DNA of 64,000 bases from Jatrophihabitans sp. (lineage in GTDB: Bacteria; Actinomycetota; Actinomycetes; Mycobacteriales; Jatrophihabitantaceae). The position numbers and the translations under genes were made by a program. Positions 45,097 through 52,872 of the stretch are shown piece by piece. Numbering within the stretch: position 1 is the stretch's first letter; each line of letters starts with the position of its first letter. Where the stretch lies: the NCBI GenBank assembly GCA_036399055.1, contig DASWNX010000039.1, positions 16,573 through 80,572 on the forward strand, read 5' to 3'. The notes beneath the pieces were generated by a model, which did no database searches, was not told where the DNA came from, and was given only the letters and a program-made list of their open reading frames with translations.

Positions 45097-46109
45097 CAGG
45101 ACATCCCGGTGGTGGCGGGTTGGACGGCCGCGGGGCCGCTGGATGAGGTGGCTGTCAGCGAGTCCTGCTCGGGTGCTGTCTGTTCAGAAGGCTCTTCGGC
45201 GAGCAGCTGGCGCGCCGCTTCCAGATCGGCCGGTGACTTCACGGCGACCCGTCGCACGTCGGGCAGCTCACGCCGCGCGATGCCACTCAGGGTGCCGGCC
45301 GGCGCGAGCTCGATGGCGCCGGTGACGCCCAGGGCGCGCAGGGTGTCCAGGCACAGGTCCCACCGGACCGGCCGGGTGACCTGAGCGACCAGCCGGGCCA
45401 GCACGGTAGGCCCGTCGTCGACCACGGCGCCGTCGGCGTTGGAGAGCAGGACCTGGCTCGGATCAGCCGGGCTCAGCTGGGCCGCCACGGCTCGCAGACT
45501 CTGCTCGGCGGGGCTCATGTAGTCGGTGTGGAAGGCCCCGGCGACCTGCAACGGCCGGATCCTGGCCAGCGGTGGGGGGTTGGCGGTGAGAGCGGCGATC
45601 GCCTCGACGGAGCCGGCAGCCACGATCTGGCCCGCTCCGTTGCGGTTGGCAGGCGTCAGGCCGGCGTCCACAATGGCAGCCAGCACCTCGTCGACCTCCC
45701 CGCCGATGACGGCGACCATCGAGGTGGGCGTGGCCGCACAGGCCGCGGCCATCTCCGCTCCACGCCGAGCCGCGAACGAGATCGCCTGCGACGGCGTCAG
45801 CGTGCCGGCGATGGCCGCGGCGGTCACCTCGCCGACGCTGTGACCGGCCAGCACGACCCGGCTGCCTATCGTCAACTGGCTGGCGGTGATCAGACCCATG
45901 GCCACGATCAACGGCTGGGTGACGGCCGAGTCTTTGATCTCCTCGGCGTCAGCGGTGGTGCCCAGCCGTGCCAGGTCCAGGCCGGCGAGCTCGGAGAAGG
46001 CCGCGACCTGCTCGGCCACACCCTCCAGTTCGAGCCAGGGCGCGAGCATGCCGGGGGCCTGGGATCCCTGTCCGGGAGCGAGTATGGCGATCACACTCTT
46101 ACGGTGCAC
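45096..46109 (-). CDS. fabD: Malonyl-CoA:ACP transacylase
   Basis: The 337-residue enzyme loads malonyl groups onto ACP. It has APGQGSQAPGM at the start, the nucleophile in LAGHSVGEV (Ser91), and AFHTDYMSPAEQSL with the catalytic His near 193. The start is GTG; an in-frame GTG five codons later is an alternative. The C-terminus carries an extra polar tail of about 30 residues (LLAEEPSEQTAPEQ). It is the first gene of the fab operon. Confidence 0.92.
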   Translation of the reverse strand: MHRKSVIAILAPGQGSQAPGMLAPWLELEGVAEQVAAFSELAGLDLARLGTTADAEEIKDSAVTQPLIVAMGLITASQLTIGSRVVLAGHSVGEVTAAAIAGTLTPSQAISFAARRGAEMAAACAATPTSMVAVIGGEVDEVLAAIVDAGLTPANRNGAGQIVAAGSVEAIAALTANPPPLARIRPLQVAGAFHTDYMSPAEQSLRAVAAQLSPADPSQVLLSNADGAVVDDGPTVLARLVAQVTRPVRWDLCLDTLRALGVTGAIELAPAGTLSGIARRELPDVRRVAVKSPADLEAARQLLAEEPSEQTAPEQDSLTATSSSGPAAVQPATTGMS

Positions 46110-46155
46110 TGTCTGCAGCCCTTACGGCGAGCACGGCTCGCACAGTGTTCTCACC

Positions 46156-46173
46156 GTTAAGTTAGAGGTTAAC
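46156..46173 (-). promoter_or_regulatory. Inverted repeat in the fab operon promoter region
   Basis: GTTAA (46156-46160) and TTAAC (46169-46173) form a short inverted repeat in an AT-rich stretch about 50 bp upstream of fabD. This is a sensible place for the operon promoter and for the FasR-type regulator encoded just upstream. Five-base arms are weak evidence. Confidence 0.35.
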
Positions 46174-46242
46174 TACAATCGAGAAGATTCTGGACGGCGA
46201 TGTAAGCGGTTGCAATGCAAGGATTCCGCTAATTGGCCGAGC

Positions 46243-47457
46243 CTACGGTGAGGTGATCTGACCGTTCTGCGACGCCGCCGGACGGGCCGCGCCGGAGCCG
46301 TTGAGCCGGCCCAGCACCAGCGCCAACTGGATGGTGAAGGCGCCTCGGGGGTCGGTGGGCGCCTGCCCGCACAGCTCGGCGGCACGCCGTAATCGGTAGC
46401 GCACCGTGTTGGTGTGCACGAACAGCGCCCGGGCGGTGGTCTCCAGCGCCCGGCCGCCGTCGAGGTAGCTGACCACCGTGTCCAGCAGCACATTCCCGGC
46501 CTCGATCAGCGGTTGGTACACCGTGTCGATCAGCTCCTGCTGGGCGCCGAGGTCACCGGCGATGGTCCGCTCGGGCAGCAGGTCATCAGCAGACACCGGG
46601 CGCGGCGCCGCGGGCCAGCCGGCCACCGCGCGCAGCCCGCTCAACGCCGTCGCGGTCACCTCCGCCGCGCCCTCGATCCCCGGCGCCGAACCGCCCACCA
46701 CCACCGGCGCGTCGTCGAACTCCTGCAGGACCGCCCTGGCCGCGTCCAGCGGGTCGGTGATGCCGCCCAGGACGACGACCAGCCGGCCGCCGTGCACCCC
46801 GGCCAACACGTCGAAGCCCGCCCTGCGCGCCGCCCGGTGCACCGAGTCCAGCGCCTGGGTGGCGTCCAGGTCGATCGGCGCCGAGCCCACCACGGTGGTG
46901 ACCGCGCCCTCGGCCCGCCAGCCCAGCGCGGCAAGCTGGCTGACCGGTGACCCCTCCTCGGTGGACCGCACGCCGCGTACCAGGCCGTCGATCACCAGCG
47001 CCTCGAGCCGGGCGTCCCAGCGGCCCCGGCTCTCGGCCGCGCCGGCGTAGACCCTGGCCGCGGCGAAGGCGATCTCGCGGGAGAAGCGCAACATGGCGTC
47101 GGCGACGTCCTGCTCCTCGCCCGGGCCGGCCAGGGACGGGACGTGCTCCTCGACCACCGCGATGGTCTGACGCACCAGCTCAACGGTCTGCTGCAGGGAC
47201 ACCCGGCGGGCCAGCTCACGCGGTGCGGTGCCGAACACCTCACCGGTCAGCCGCAGCACCTGATCGGGCGAGCGCAGCCATTCCACGAAGGAGCCGATGC
47301 CAGCCTGCGCCACCAGCGTGACCCAGGAGCGCTGGTCGGCGGGCAACCGGCGAAACCAGGCCAGTTGCTCATCCATCCGGGCCAGGCTGCGGGTGGCCAG
47401 CGCGCCGGAGGACTGCTCGATCCGGCTGATCGTCGCCTCGCTCAGGGTGCCGCCCAC
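46243..47457 (-). CDS. fasR: PucR/CdaR-type regulator of the fatty acid operon (FasR)
   Basis: The 404-residue regulator has a GGDEF-like central region and a C-terminal PucR helix-turn-helix: YLDGGRALETTARALFVHTNTVRYRLRRAAELCG (near residue 345-380). In Streptomyces and mycobacteria a gene of this family lies directly upstream of fabD and activates the operon; the same order is kept here. The GTG at 47457 is chosen because TAGGCT lies seven bases before it and no ribosome-binding site is present. The divergent pirin gene starts only 33 bp away. Confidence 0.85.
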   Translation of the reverse strand: MGGTLSEATISRIEQSSGALATRSLARMDEQLAWFRRLPADQRSWVTLVAQAGIGSFVEWLRSPDQVLRLTGEVFGTAPRELARRVSLQQTVELVRQTIAVVEEHVPSLAGPGEEQDVADAMLRFSREIAFAAARVYAGAAESRGRWDARLEALVIDGLVRGVRSTEEGSPVSQLAALGWRAEGAVTTVVGSAPIDLDATQALDSVHRAARRAGFDVLAGVHGGRLVVVLGGITDPLDAARAVLQEFDDAPVVVGGSAPGIEGAAEVTATALSGLRAVAGWPAAPRPVSADDLLPERTIAGDLGAQQELIDTVYQPLIEAGNVLLDTVVSYLDGGRALETTARALFVHTNTVRYRLRRAAELCGQAPTDPRGAFTIQLALVLGRLNGSGAARPAASQNGQITSP

Positions 47458-47464
47458 GCCGCCG

Positions 47465-47470
47465 AGCCTA
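47465..47470 (-). promoter_or_regulatory. Putative -10 element for leaderless fasR
   Basis: On the minus strand TAGGCT is seven bases before the GTG of fasR. It lies five bases from the AGGAGG of the divergent pirin gene (47476-47481), so the two control regions are packed together. Confidence 0.45.
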
Positions 47471-47489
47471 GTGTGAGGAGGTGGGCACC

Positions 47490-48221
47490 TTGCAGGTACG
47501 CCGCGGCCTGGACCGGGCGCGCAGTCGCACCGAGTGGCTGGACTCCCGGCACTCATTGGCGTTCGGCTCGCACTATGACCCGGAGAACACCTGCTTCGGT
47601 CCGCTGCTGGCCCACAACGAGGACCTGCTGCAACCAGGTCCGGGCTATCGGCCGCACCTGCACCGCGACGTCGAGATCCTCACCTGGGTGCTCGCCGGGT
47701 CCCTGAGGCATCGCGATGAGACGGGGGAGTCCACGCTGGTCGCGGCCGGGCAACTGCACCACGTCAGCGCCGGCAGCGGCATCCGGCATACCGAGTCCAG
47801 CGCCAGCGAGGACCTGCCCGTGCGACTGGTGCAGATGTGGCTCAGCCCCGACGAGCTGGGACTGGCGCCGAGCCACCGGCTGCTGCGGGTGGGCGAGCGG
47901 CTGGAAACGGCTGAGCTGGTGCTGATCGCCTCCGGCCAGGTTCGGGCCGATGACCCCGACGTGGTGCGCATCCGGCAGCCGGGCGCCCAGTTGTCGGTCG
48001 CCAGGCTGCCGGCCGGCGCGACGGTGACGCTGCCCGCCGCGCCCTACGTCCACGTGTTCCTGGCCTCGGGCTCGGCGACGGTCCAGGCGCCGGACGGCGT
48101 GACCGGTCAGCAGGCGCTGGTGGCCGGTGACGCGCTGCGGATCACCGACGGCGGCGGCGAGCGGATGTCGGCCGGTGAGCCTGCCGAACTGCTGGTCTGG
48201 CAGATGCACGCCGGCCGGTAG
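47490..48221 (+). CDS. Pirin family protein
   Basis: The 243-residue bicupin protein has an N-terminal cupin with the metal motif HLHRDVEILTWVLAGSLRHRDETG (two His and a Glu) and QLHHVSAGSGIRHTE, and a degenerate C-terminal cupin. Pirins bind iron; some oxidise quercetin or bind regulators. I chose the TTG at 47490 because AGGAGG (47476-47481) lies eight bases before it. The GTG at 47481 overlaps that site and is unlikely to be used. Confidence 0.85.
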   Translation: MQVRRGLDRARSRTEWLDSRHSLAFGSHYDPENTCFGPLLAHNEDLLQPGPGYRPHLHRDVEILTWVLAGSLRHRDETGESTLVAAGQLHHVSAGSGIRHTESSASEDLPVRLVQMWLSPDELGLAPSHRLLRVGERLETAELVLIASGQVRADDPDVVRIRQPGAQLSVARLPAGATVTLPAAPYVHVFLASGSATVQAPDGVTGQQALVAGDALRITDGGGERMSAGEPAELLVWQMHAGR

Positions 48222-48286
48222 CCGCGCCTGTCGGGCGACACGTCAGGGCCAGCGGTCTCCGGCGCCGATCGAGGGCCTAGATTCGT

Positions 48287-48292
48287 TAGCGT
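48287..48292 (+). promoter_or_regulatory. Putative -10 element of the cytosine methyltransferase gene
   Basis: TAGCGT lies six bases before the ATG at 48299, matching the leaderless pattern. GTGAGGG in the spacer could also act as a ribosome-binding site from an upstream promoter (TAGATT at 48278). Confidence 0.42.
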
Positions 48293-48298
48293 GAGGGC

Positions 48299-49471
48299 AT
48301 GCCGACGTTGACCGCGCTCCCCGGCGGCTCGGCGGCCAGGTACCCCGCCGCCGAGTTCTTCGCGGGCATCGGCCTGGTGCGCCTGGGCCTGGAAGCGGCG
48401 GGATTCGGCGTCGTCTGGTCCAACGACATCGAGCCGGACAAGCAGGACATGTACCGCGGGCACTTTCAGGACGCGCCGCTGACGCACGAGTTCCACCTCG
48501 GCGACATCGGCCAGGTCTCGGGCGCCTCGTTGCCGCCGGAGCTGTCGCTGGCCTGGGGCTCCTTTCCCTGCACCGACCTCTCGCTGGCAGGTTCCCGGCG
48601 TGGCCTGGCCGGCAAGGCATCCGGCGCCTTCTGGCACTTCACCCGGGTGCTGGAGGAGATGGGCGAACGCCGGCCGCCGGTCCTGGCGCTGGAGAACGTC
48701 GTCGGCCTGGCCACGAGCCATGGCGGCGAGGACCTGGCCGCGGCGGTGGGGGAGCTGAACCGGCTCGGCTACTCCATCGACGTGCTGACCCTGGACGCCA
48801 GACGGTTCGTGCCGCAGTCCCGGCCCCGGCTGTTCCTGGTGGGCGCGCTGGACGCGCCCGCAGACTCGCCGGTCCGCAACAGCGAGCTGCGCCCCGACTG
48901 GCTGCAGGCGGTGTTCGGCGACCCCACGTTGATCACCCATCAGGCGGCGCTGCCCGTCCCGCCGCCGCCGATGACGGCAGGTCTGGGTCAGCAGGTCGAG
49001 GTCTTCGACCCCGCCGACGACCAGTGGTGGCCCGCCGAGCGCACCGCCGCGTTCGTGGGGTCACTGAGCCCCTTGCAGTCGCGTCGCCTGCACGCCATGC
49101 GGGAGCTGGACGCCTACTCTCACCGCACTGCCTACCGGCGGACCCGAGAGGGGATAGCGGTGTGGGAGATCCGCCCCGACGACGTCGCAGGATGCTTGCG
49201 CACCGCCCGGGGCGGGTCGTCCAAGCAGGCCGTGGTGCAAGCCGGCCATGGCGAGGTGCGGGTGCGCTGGATGACCCCCCGTGAATACGCCAGGCTCATG
49301 GGCGCCCCCGACTATCGCTTGGATGGACTTCGGCGAAACCAGGCCTTGTTCGGCTTCGGCGACGCGGTGTGCGTTCCGGTGGTCACCTGGTTGGCAGGCA
49401 ACTACCTGATGCCTCTGGTCCGCGGCCAACTGCGGTCCGGGGACACCGCGCTGTCGGTGGCCGGCGCCTGA
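48299..49471 (+). CDS. DNA (cytosine-5) methyltransferase, Dcm-like
   Basis: The 390-residue enzyme has the ordered C5-methyltransferase motifs. Motif I is EFFAGIGLVRLGLEAAGF (from residue 19). Motif IV is GSFPCTDLSLAG with the nucleophile Cys91. Motif VI is ENV (132-134) and motif VIII is QSRPRLFLVG (173-182). The C-terminal GDAVCVPVVTWLAGNYL is motif X-like. The target recognition domain lies at about 200-310, and the site recognised cannot be read from sequence. A Vsr-type endonuclease gene follows 50 bp downstream; no restriction endonuclease is seen. Confidence 0.92.
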   Translation: MPTLTALPGGSAARYPAAEFFAGIGLVRLGLEAAGFGVVWSNDIEPDKQDMYRGHFQDAPLTHEFHLGDIGQVSGASLPPELSLAWGSFPCTDLSLAGSRRGLAGKASGAFWHFTRVLEEMGERRPPVLALENVVGLATSHGGEDLAAAVGELNRLGYSIDVLTLDARRFVPQSRPRLFLVGALDAPADSPVRNSELRPDWLQAVFGDPTLITHQAALPVPPPPMTAGLGQQVEVFDPADDQWWPAERTAAFVGSLSPLQSRRLHAMRELDAYSHRTAYRRTREGIAVWEIRPDDVAGCLRTARGGSSKQAVVQAGHGEVRVRWMTPREYARLMGAPDYRLDGLRRNQALFGFGDAVCVPVVTWLAGNYLMPLVRGQLRSGDTALSVAGA

Positions 49472-49521
49472 CGCTGTCGGCGCAGGGCGCGCTCGCGGTG
49501 GGCGCGTCGTATCGTGGGGCG

Positions 49522-50025
49522 GTGGCCGAAGAGTCCTGGGCATCGACACCGGCGGTGCGTAGCTCGATGCGGTCCAACAAGAGCAGGGACACCAAGCCGG
49601 AGCTGGCGGTTCGGCGGGCGCTGCACGCTCTGGGCCTGCGTTACCGGGTCTGTGAGCGCCCCTTGCCGGCAGTCCGCCGGACGGTTGACGTGGTCTTCCG
49701 GCGGGACCGGGTGGCCGTGGAGGTGCGGGGCTGCTTCTGGCACGGGTGCGCCCAGCACTACCGCGGCCCGTCCACCAACGGCGGTTACTGGGCTGAGAAG
49801 GTGGCCCGCAACATCGCCCGGGACGCAGACACCGAGCGCCGGCTGTCCGAGGCCGGCTGGACCCTGCTGGTGGTGTGGGAGCACGAGGACCCGCAGTCGG
49901 CGGCCCTGCGGGTGCGCCAGGTCCTCAGCGAGGCCCGCGGCGGCGCCGGCTCGAACACCGGCTCGAACGCCGACTCGAGCGCCGGCTCGAACACCGGCCA
50001 GTTGAGCGGTGCGTCCTCCGGCTGA
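49522..50025 (+). CDS. vsr: Very short patch repair endonuclease (Vsr)
   Basis: The 167-residue protein has SSMRSNKSRDTKPELAVRRAL at the start, then VRRTVDVVFRRDRVAVEVRG with the catalytic Asp (about 56) and CFWHGCAQHY (71-80), then KVARNIARDADTERRL and VVWEHED. These are the standard Vsr motifs. Vsr nicks T:G mismatches made by deamination of 5-methylcytosine, so it protects the sites of the adjacent methyltransferase. The last 25 residues are a repeated tail (GSNTGSNADSSAGSNTG) outside the family core. The GTG at 49522 was chosen from the family start and a GGGGC upstream. Confidence 0.9.
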   Translation: MAEESWASTPAVRSSMRSNKSRDTKPELAVRRALHALGLRYRVCERPLPAVRRTVDVVFRRDRVAVEVRGCFWHGCAQHYRGPSTNGGYWAEKVARNIARDADTERRLSEAGWTLLVVWEHEDPQSAALRVRQVLSEARGGAGSNTGSNADSSAGSNTGQLSGASSG

Positions 50026-50043
50026 CAGGCAGCGCAGAGGCGG

Positions 50044-50964
50044 TCACAGCGCCTGACCGGCTGCTGCCGGTGCCGACGCGCAGGGCCGCGGGGCCTCGGC
50101 CGCCGGCCGGGCAGGACGCTGCGCGGCCGTGACGGCAGCGGCGTTGGCCGCCACCACGATGGCGATGCCGACCCACTCGTGCACGCCGAGGAGTTGGCCC
50201 AGCAGCACCATGCCGGCAAGCCCGGCCAGCACCGGGTGCATGCTCATGAAGACGCCGAACAAGCGCTGGGGCACGTAGCGCAGGGCCGTCAGGTCCGCGG
50301 CGTAGGGGATGACCGAGGACAGCACGCCGGTCCCCAGCGCGTAGAGCAGCGGCATCCCGGTCATCCGGCCCTGCGCCACCAGCACCGCCAGGACGGGTAG
50401 GTAGGCGATCGCCGACAGGCCGGTGGCGACCGCCGGCGCCTGCAGGCCCGGCAGCCGGGTCCCGGCGAGGCGGTTGAGCAGGATGTACACCGCCCAGCAC
50501 GCCGCGGCCAACAGGGCCAGGCCTAGTCCGAGGTAGTCGCTGGAGGGCCCCGGCAGCACCAGCACGTAGACGCCCACTCCCGCGCCTGCCGCGGTGAGCA
50601 GGTCCAGCCGGGACCGCGAGCCGGCCAGCGCCACGGCCAGCGGCCCGAGGAACTCCAGCGTGACCGCAAGGCCCAGGCCGATCCGGTCGATCGCGGTGTA
50701 CAGCGACAGGTTCATCACGGCGAAGACCGCGGCCAGCAGCAGCGCGGGCCACCACTGCGCCCAGCTCATGCGACGCAGCGGCGGTCGTGCCACCGGCAGC
50801 AGGACGGCGGCGGCGACGAACTGCCGGACTGCCACCACCCCGGCAGGCCCGATAGCCGGGAAGGCGTGCGCGCCGACGCCGGCGCCGACCTGGTTGCTCA
50901 GGCCGCTGAGGATGAGCATCACCACGCCACTGCGCATCGTGCGCGGCGTCCGGTCTCGTGTCAC
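50044..50964 (-). CDS. EamA/RhaT-type drug/metabolite exporter
   Basis: The 306-residue membrane protein has ten helices in two EamA halves: GLSNQVGAGVGAHAFPAIGPAGVVAVRQFV at the start, LYTAIDRIGLGLAVTLEFLGPLAVAL, and later AADLTALRYVPQRLFGVFMSMHPVLAGLAG. Family members export amino acids, sugars or other small molecules. The divergent LysR gene 70 bp away probably controls it, a common exporter-regulator pairing. The start is uncertain between GTG 50964 and ATG 50937. Confidence 0.85.
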   Translation of the reverse strand: MTRDRTPRTMRSGVVMLILSGLSNQVGAGVGAHAFPAIGPAGVVAVRQFVAAAVLLPVARPPLRRMSWAQWWPALLLAAVFAVMNLSLYTAIDRIGLGLAVTLEFLGPLAVALAGSRSRLDLLTAAGAGVGVYVLVLPGPSSDYLGLGLALLAAACWAVYILLNRLAGTRLPGLQAPAVATGLSAIAYLPVLAVLVAQGRMTGMPLLYALGTGVLSSVIPYAADLTALRYVPQRLFGVFMSMHPVLAGLAGMVLLGQLLGVHEWVGIAIVVAANAAAVTAAQRPARPAAEAPRPCASAPAAAGQAL

Positions 50965-51022
50965 CGGCCCAGTCTTGGGCCGCGGCGGCTCACAAGTGAA
51001 ATGCCTAGCTGTCATCCAGCGA

Positions 51023-51028
51023 TACGCT
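51023..51028 (+). promoter_or_regulatory. Putative -10 element for leaderless LysR gene
   Basis: TACGCT lies six bases before the ATG at 51035, with no ribosome-binding site. Hexamer and spacing are the same as at the DUF11 gene (8383). Confidence 0.5.
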
Positions 51029-51034
51029 TGACGC

Positions 51035-51889
51035 ATGAATGCCGTCGAGCTGCGACACCTTCGCGCGCTGGTCGCGGTGGTCGACGAGGGCGGGTTCACC
51101 CACGCCGCGGCCTCGCTCGGGGTCTCCCAGGCGGCGGTCAGCCGGACGATCGCCGGGCTCGAGCAGGCCCTGGGCGCCCGGGTGCTGCGCCGCACGACCC
51201 GCGAGGTGACGCTCTCGCCCGTCGGATCGCGGGTGATCGGGCACGCTCGCAGGGTGGTGGAGGAGACCGCGGCGATGGTGCGCGCCGTCTCCGAGGCCAC
51301 GGCAGCGGTGCGGGTGGGCTACGCCTGGGCTGCCCTCGGCCGCCACACCACCACAGTGCAGAAGCAGTGGGCGGTCGAACACGGCGGCGCCGAACTCGTC
51401 TTCGTGCAGTCCAACACGCCGACCGCGGGACTGAGCGAAGGCCTGGTCGACGTCGCGGTGCTACGACGGCCGGTGACCGATGACCGGTTCGCCACGGCCC
51501 TGGTCGGGGTGGAGCCGCGCTTCGCCGCGGTGGCGACCGGTCACGCCCTGGCTCGGCGCCGCAACGTCACGCTGCACGACTTCGCCGGACGCACCGTCGC
51601 TGTCGACGGGCGGACCGGCACGACCACCGAGCAGCTCTGGCCGGCCGACTCCGCACCCGTGGGCACCCGCGGCGTGGACGGCGTCGACGAGTGGCTCACC
51701 GTCATCGCGGCCGGCCAGGCGGTCGGCATGACGTCGGAGGCGACCGCACGTCAGCATCCGCGCCCGGGGGTCATCTACCGTCCCGTCCGGGACGCGCAGC
51801 CGGTGGCCGTGCGGCTGGCCTGGTGGCGCGACAGCCCGCCGCCGGCGCTGTCGGACCTGCTCCAGCTCATCTGCCGGGCCTATGGCTGA
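51035..51889 (+). CDS. LysR-family transcriptional regulator
   Basis: The 284-residue protein starts MNAVELRHLRALVAVVDEGGF. The helix-turn-helix is THAAASLGVSQAAVSRTIAGLEQALGARVLRRTTR (about 20-55). A periplasmic-binding-protein-like effector domain covers about 90-280. It is divergent from the EamA exporter and likely regulates it in response to the exported compound. The stop overlaps the proposed start of the sirtuin gene by eight bases. Confidence 0.9.
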   Translation: MNAVELRHLRALVAVVDEGGFTHAAASLGVSQAAVSRTIAGLEQALGARVLRRTTREVTLSPVGSRVIGHARRVVEETAAMVRAVSEATAAVRVGYAWAALGRHTTTVQKQWAVEHGGAELVFVQSNTPTAGLSEGLVDVAVLRRPVTDDRFATALVGVEPRFAAVATGHALARRRNVTLHDFAGRTVAVDGRTGTTTEQLWPADSAPVGTRGVDGVDEWLTVIAAGQAVGMTSEATARQHPRPGVIYRPVRDAQPVAVRLAWWRDSPPPALSDLLQLICRAYG

Positions 51890-52790
51890 CCAGCGTTTGA
51901 TGTGCGCCACTCGGCTCCCTCCGCCAGCCGTGGCGACCTACCGTGGTCAGGTGCAGGACGCCGACTTCGAGAAGCTGGTCAAGCTCACCCGCCCGGGCAA
52001 CGTCGTGGTCCTCAGCGGCGCGGGGCTTTCCACCGAGTCCGGAATCCCGGACTACCGGGGACCGACCGGGCGGCTGCACCCCGCCACGCCGATGACCTTT
52101 CAGGAGTTCACCGCCAGCTCGACGGGACGGCAGCGCTACTGGGCGCGCAGCCATCGCGGCTGGCAGCGGATCGAGCAGGCCGAGCCCAACGAAGGTCATA
52201 AGGCAGTGGCCCGCCTGCAGCGCGCCGGCCTGCTGAGCGGCGTCATCACCCAGAACGTTGACGGCCTGCACCAGGCGGCCGGCGCCCGTGAGGTGATCGA
52301 GCTGCACGGCGGCCTGAACCGGGTGATCTGCCTGAGCTGCCGGTCGATCAGCCCGCGTGAGGAGCTCGACGAGCGGCTGTCGGCGGCCAACCCGCGCGCC
52401 CGCGACCTGCGCAGCACCGGGCCGGTCAAGCCGGACGGCGACGTCGAGCTCGCCGACTCCGAGATCACCTCCTTCCACGTGGTGGACTGCCTGGACTGCG
52501 GCGCCGGCCCGCTCAAGCCCGACGTGGTCTTCTTCGGAGAGAACGTGCCCGCCGAGCGGGTGGCCCGCTGCTATGCCCTGGTCGAGGCGAGCCAGCTGCT
52601 GCTGGTGCTGGGATCATCGTTGACGGTGGCCTCCGGTTTCCGGTTCGTCCGGCGTGCGGCCGCCCGCGGCATCCCGGTCGCGATCGTCAACCAGGGCGCC
52701 ACCCGCGGTGACCCGCTGGCCGACGTGCTGCTCGACGGCCCGCTCGGCAAGCTGCTGCCGGCGCTGGCCGCCGCCGCGGTCGAGAGCTGA
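51882..52790 (+). CDS. Sir2-type NAD-dependent protein deacylase (sirtuin)
   Basis: The 302-residue sirtuin removes acyl groups from lysines using NAD. It has VVLSGAGLSTESGIPDYRG (about 42-60), TQNVDGLHQ (about 123), IELHGG with the catalytic His (about 142), and two cysteine pairs CLSC and CLDCG for zinc. PDVVFFGENVP and LGSSLTVASGF follow. The ATG at 51882 overlaps the LysR gene; ATG 51900 and GTG 51951 are alternatives, and the family core needs only the latter. Confidence 0.9.
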   Translation: MADQRLMCATRLPPPAVATYRGQVQDADFEKLVKLTRPGNVVVLSGAGLSTESGIPDYRGPTGRLHPATPMTFQEFTASSTGRQRYWARSHRGWQRIEQAEPNEGHKAVARLQRAGLLSGVITQNVDGLHQAAGAREVIELHGGLNRVICLSCRSISPREELDERLSAANPRARDLRSTGPVKPDGDVELADSEITSFHVVDCLDCGAGPLKPDVVFFGENVPAERVARCYALVEASQLLLVLGSSLTVASGFRFVRRAAARGIPVAIVNQGATRGDPLADVLLDGPLGKLLPALAAAAVES

Positions 52791-52872
52791 GCGAGGCGGG
52801 CCGGGTTGCCAGCCGGCGGTAGGGCGCGCCGGTGGCAGGCCGGTGCGAGAGACCGACAGGGAGGACGGGTCC

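Noticed and set aside
47481-47489. GTG at 47481 as the pirin start
   Set aside because: It overlaps the AGGAGG ribosome-binding site; the TTG at 47490 has correct spacing.
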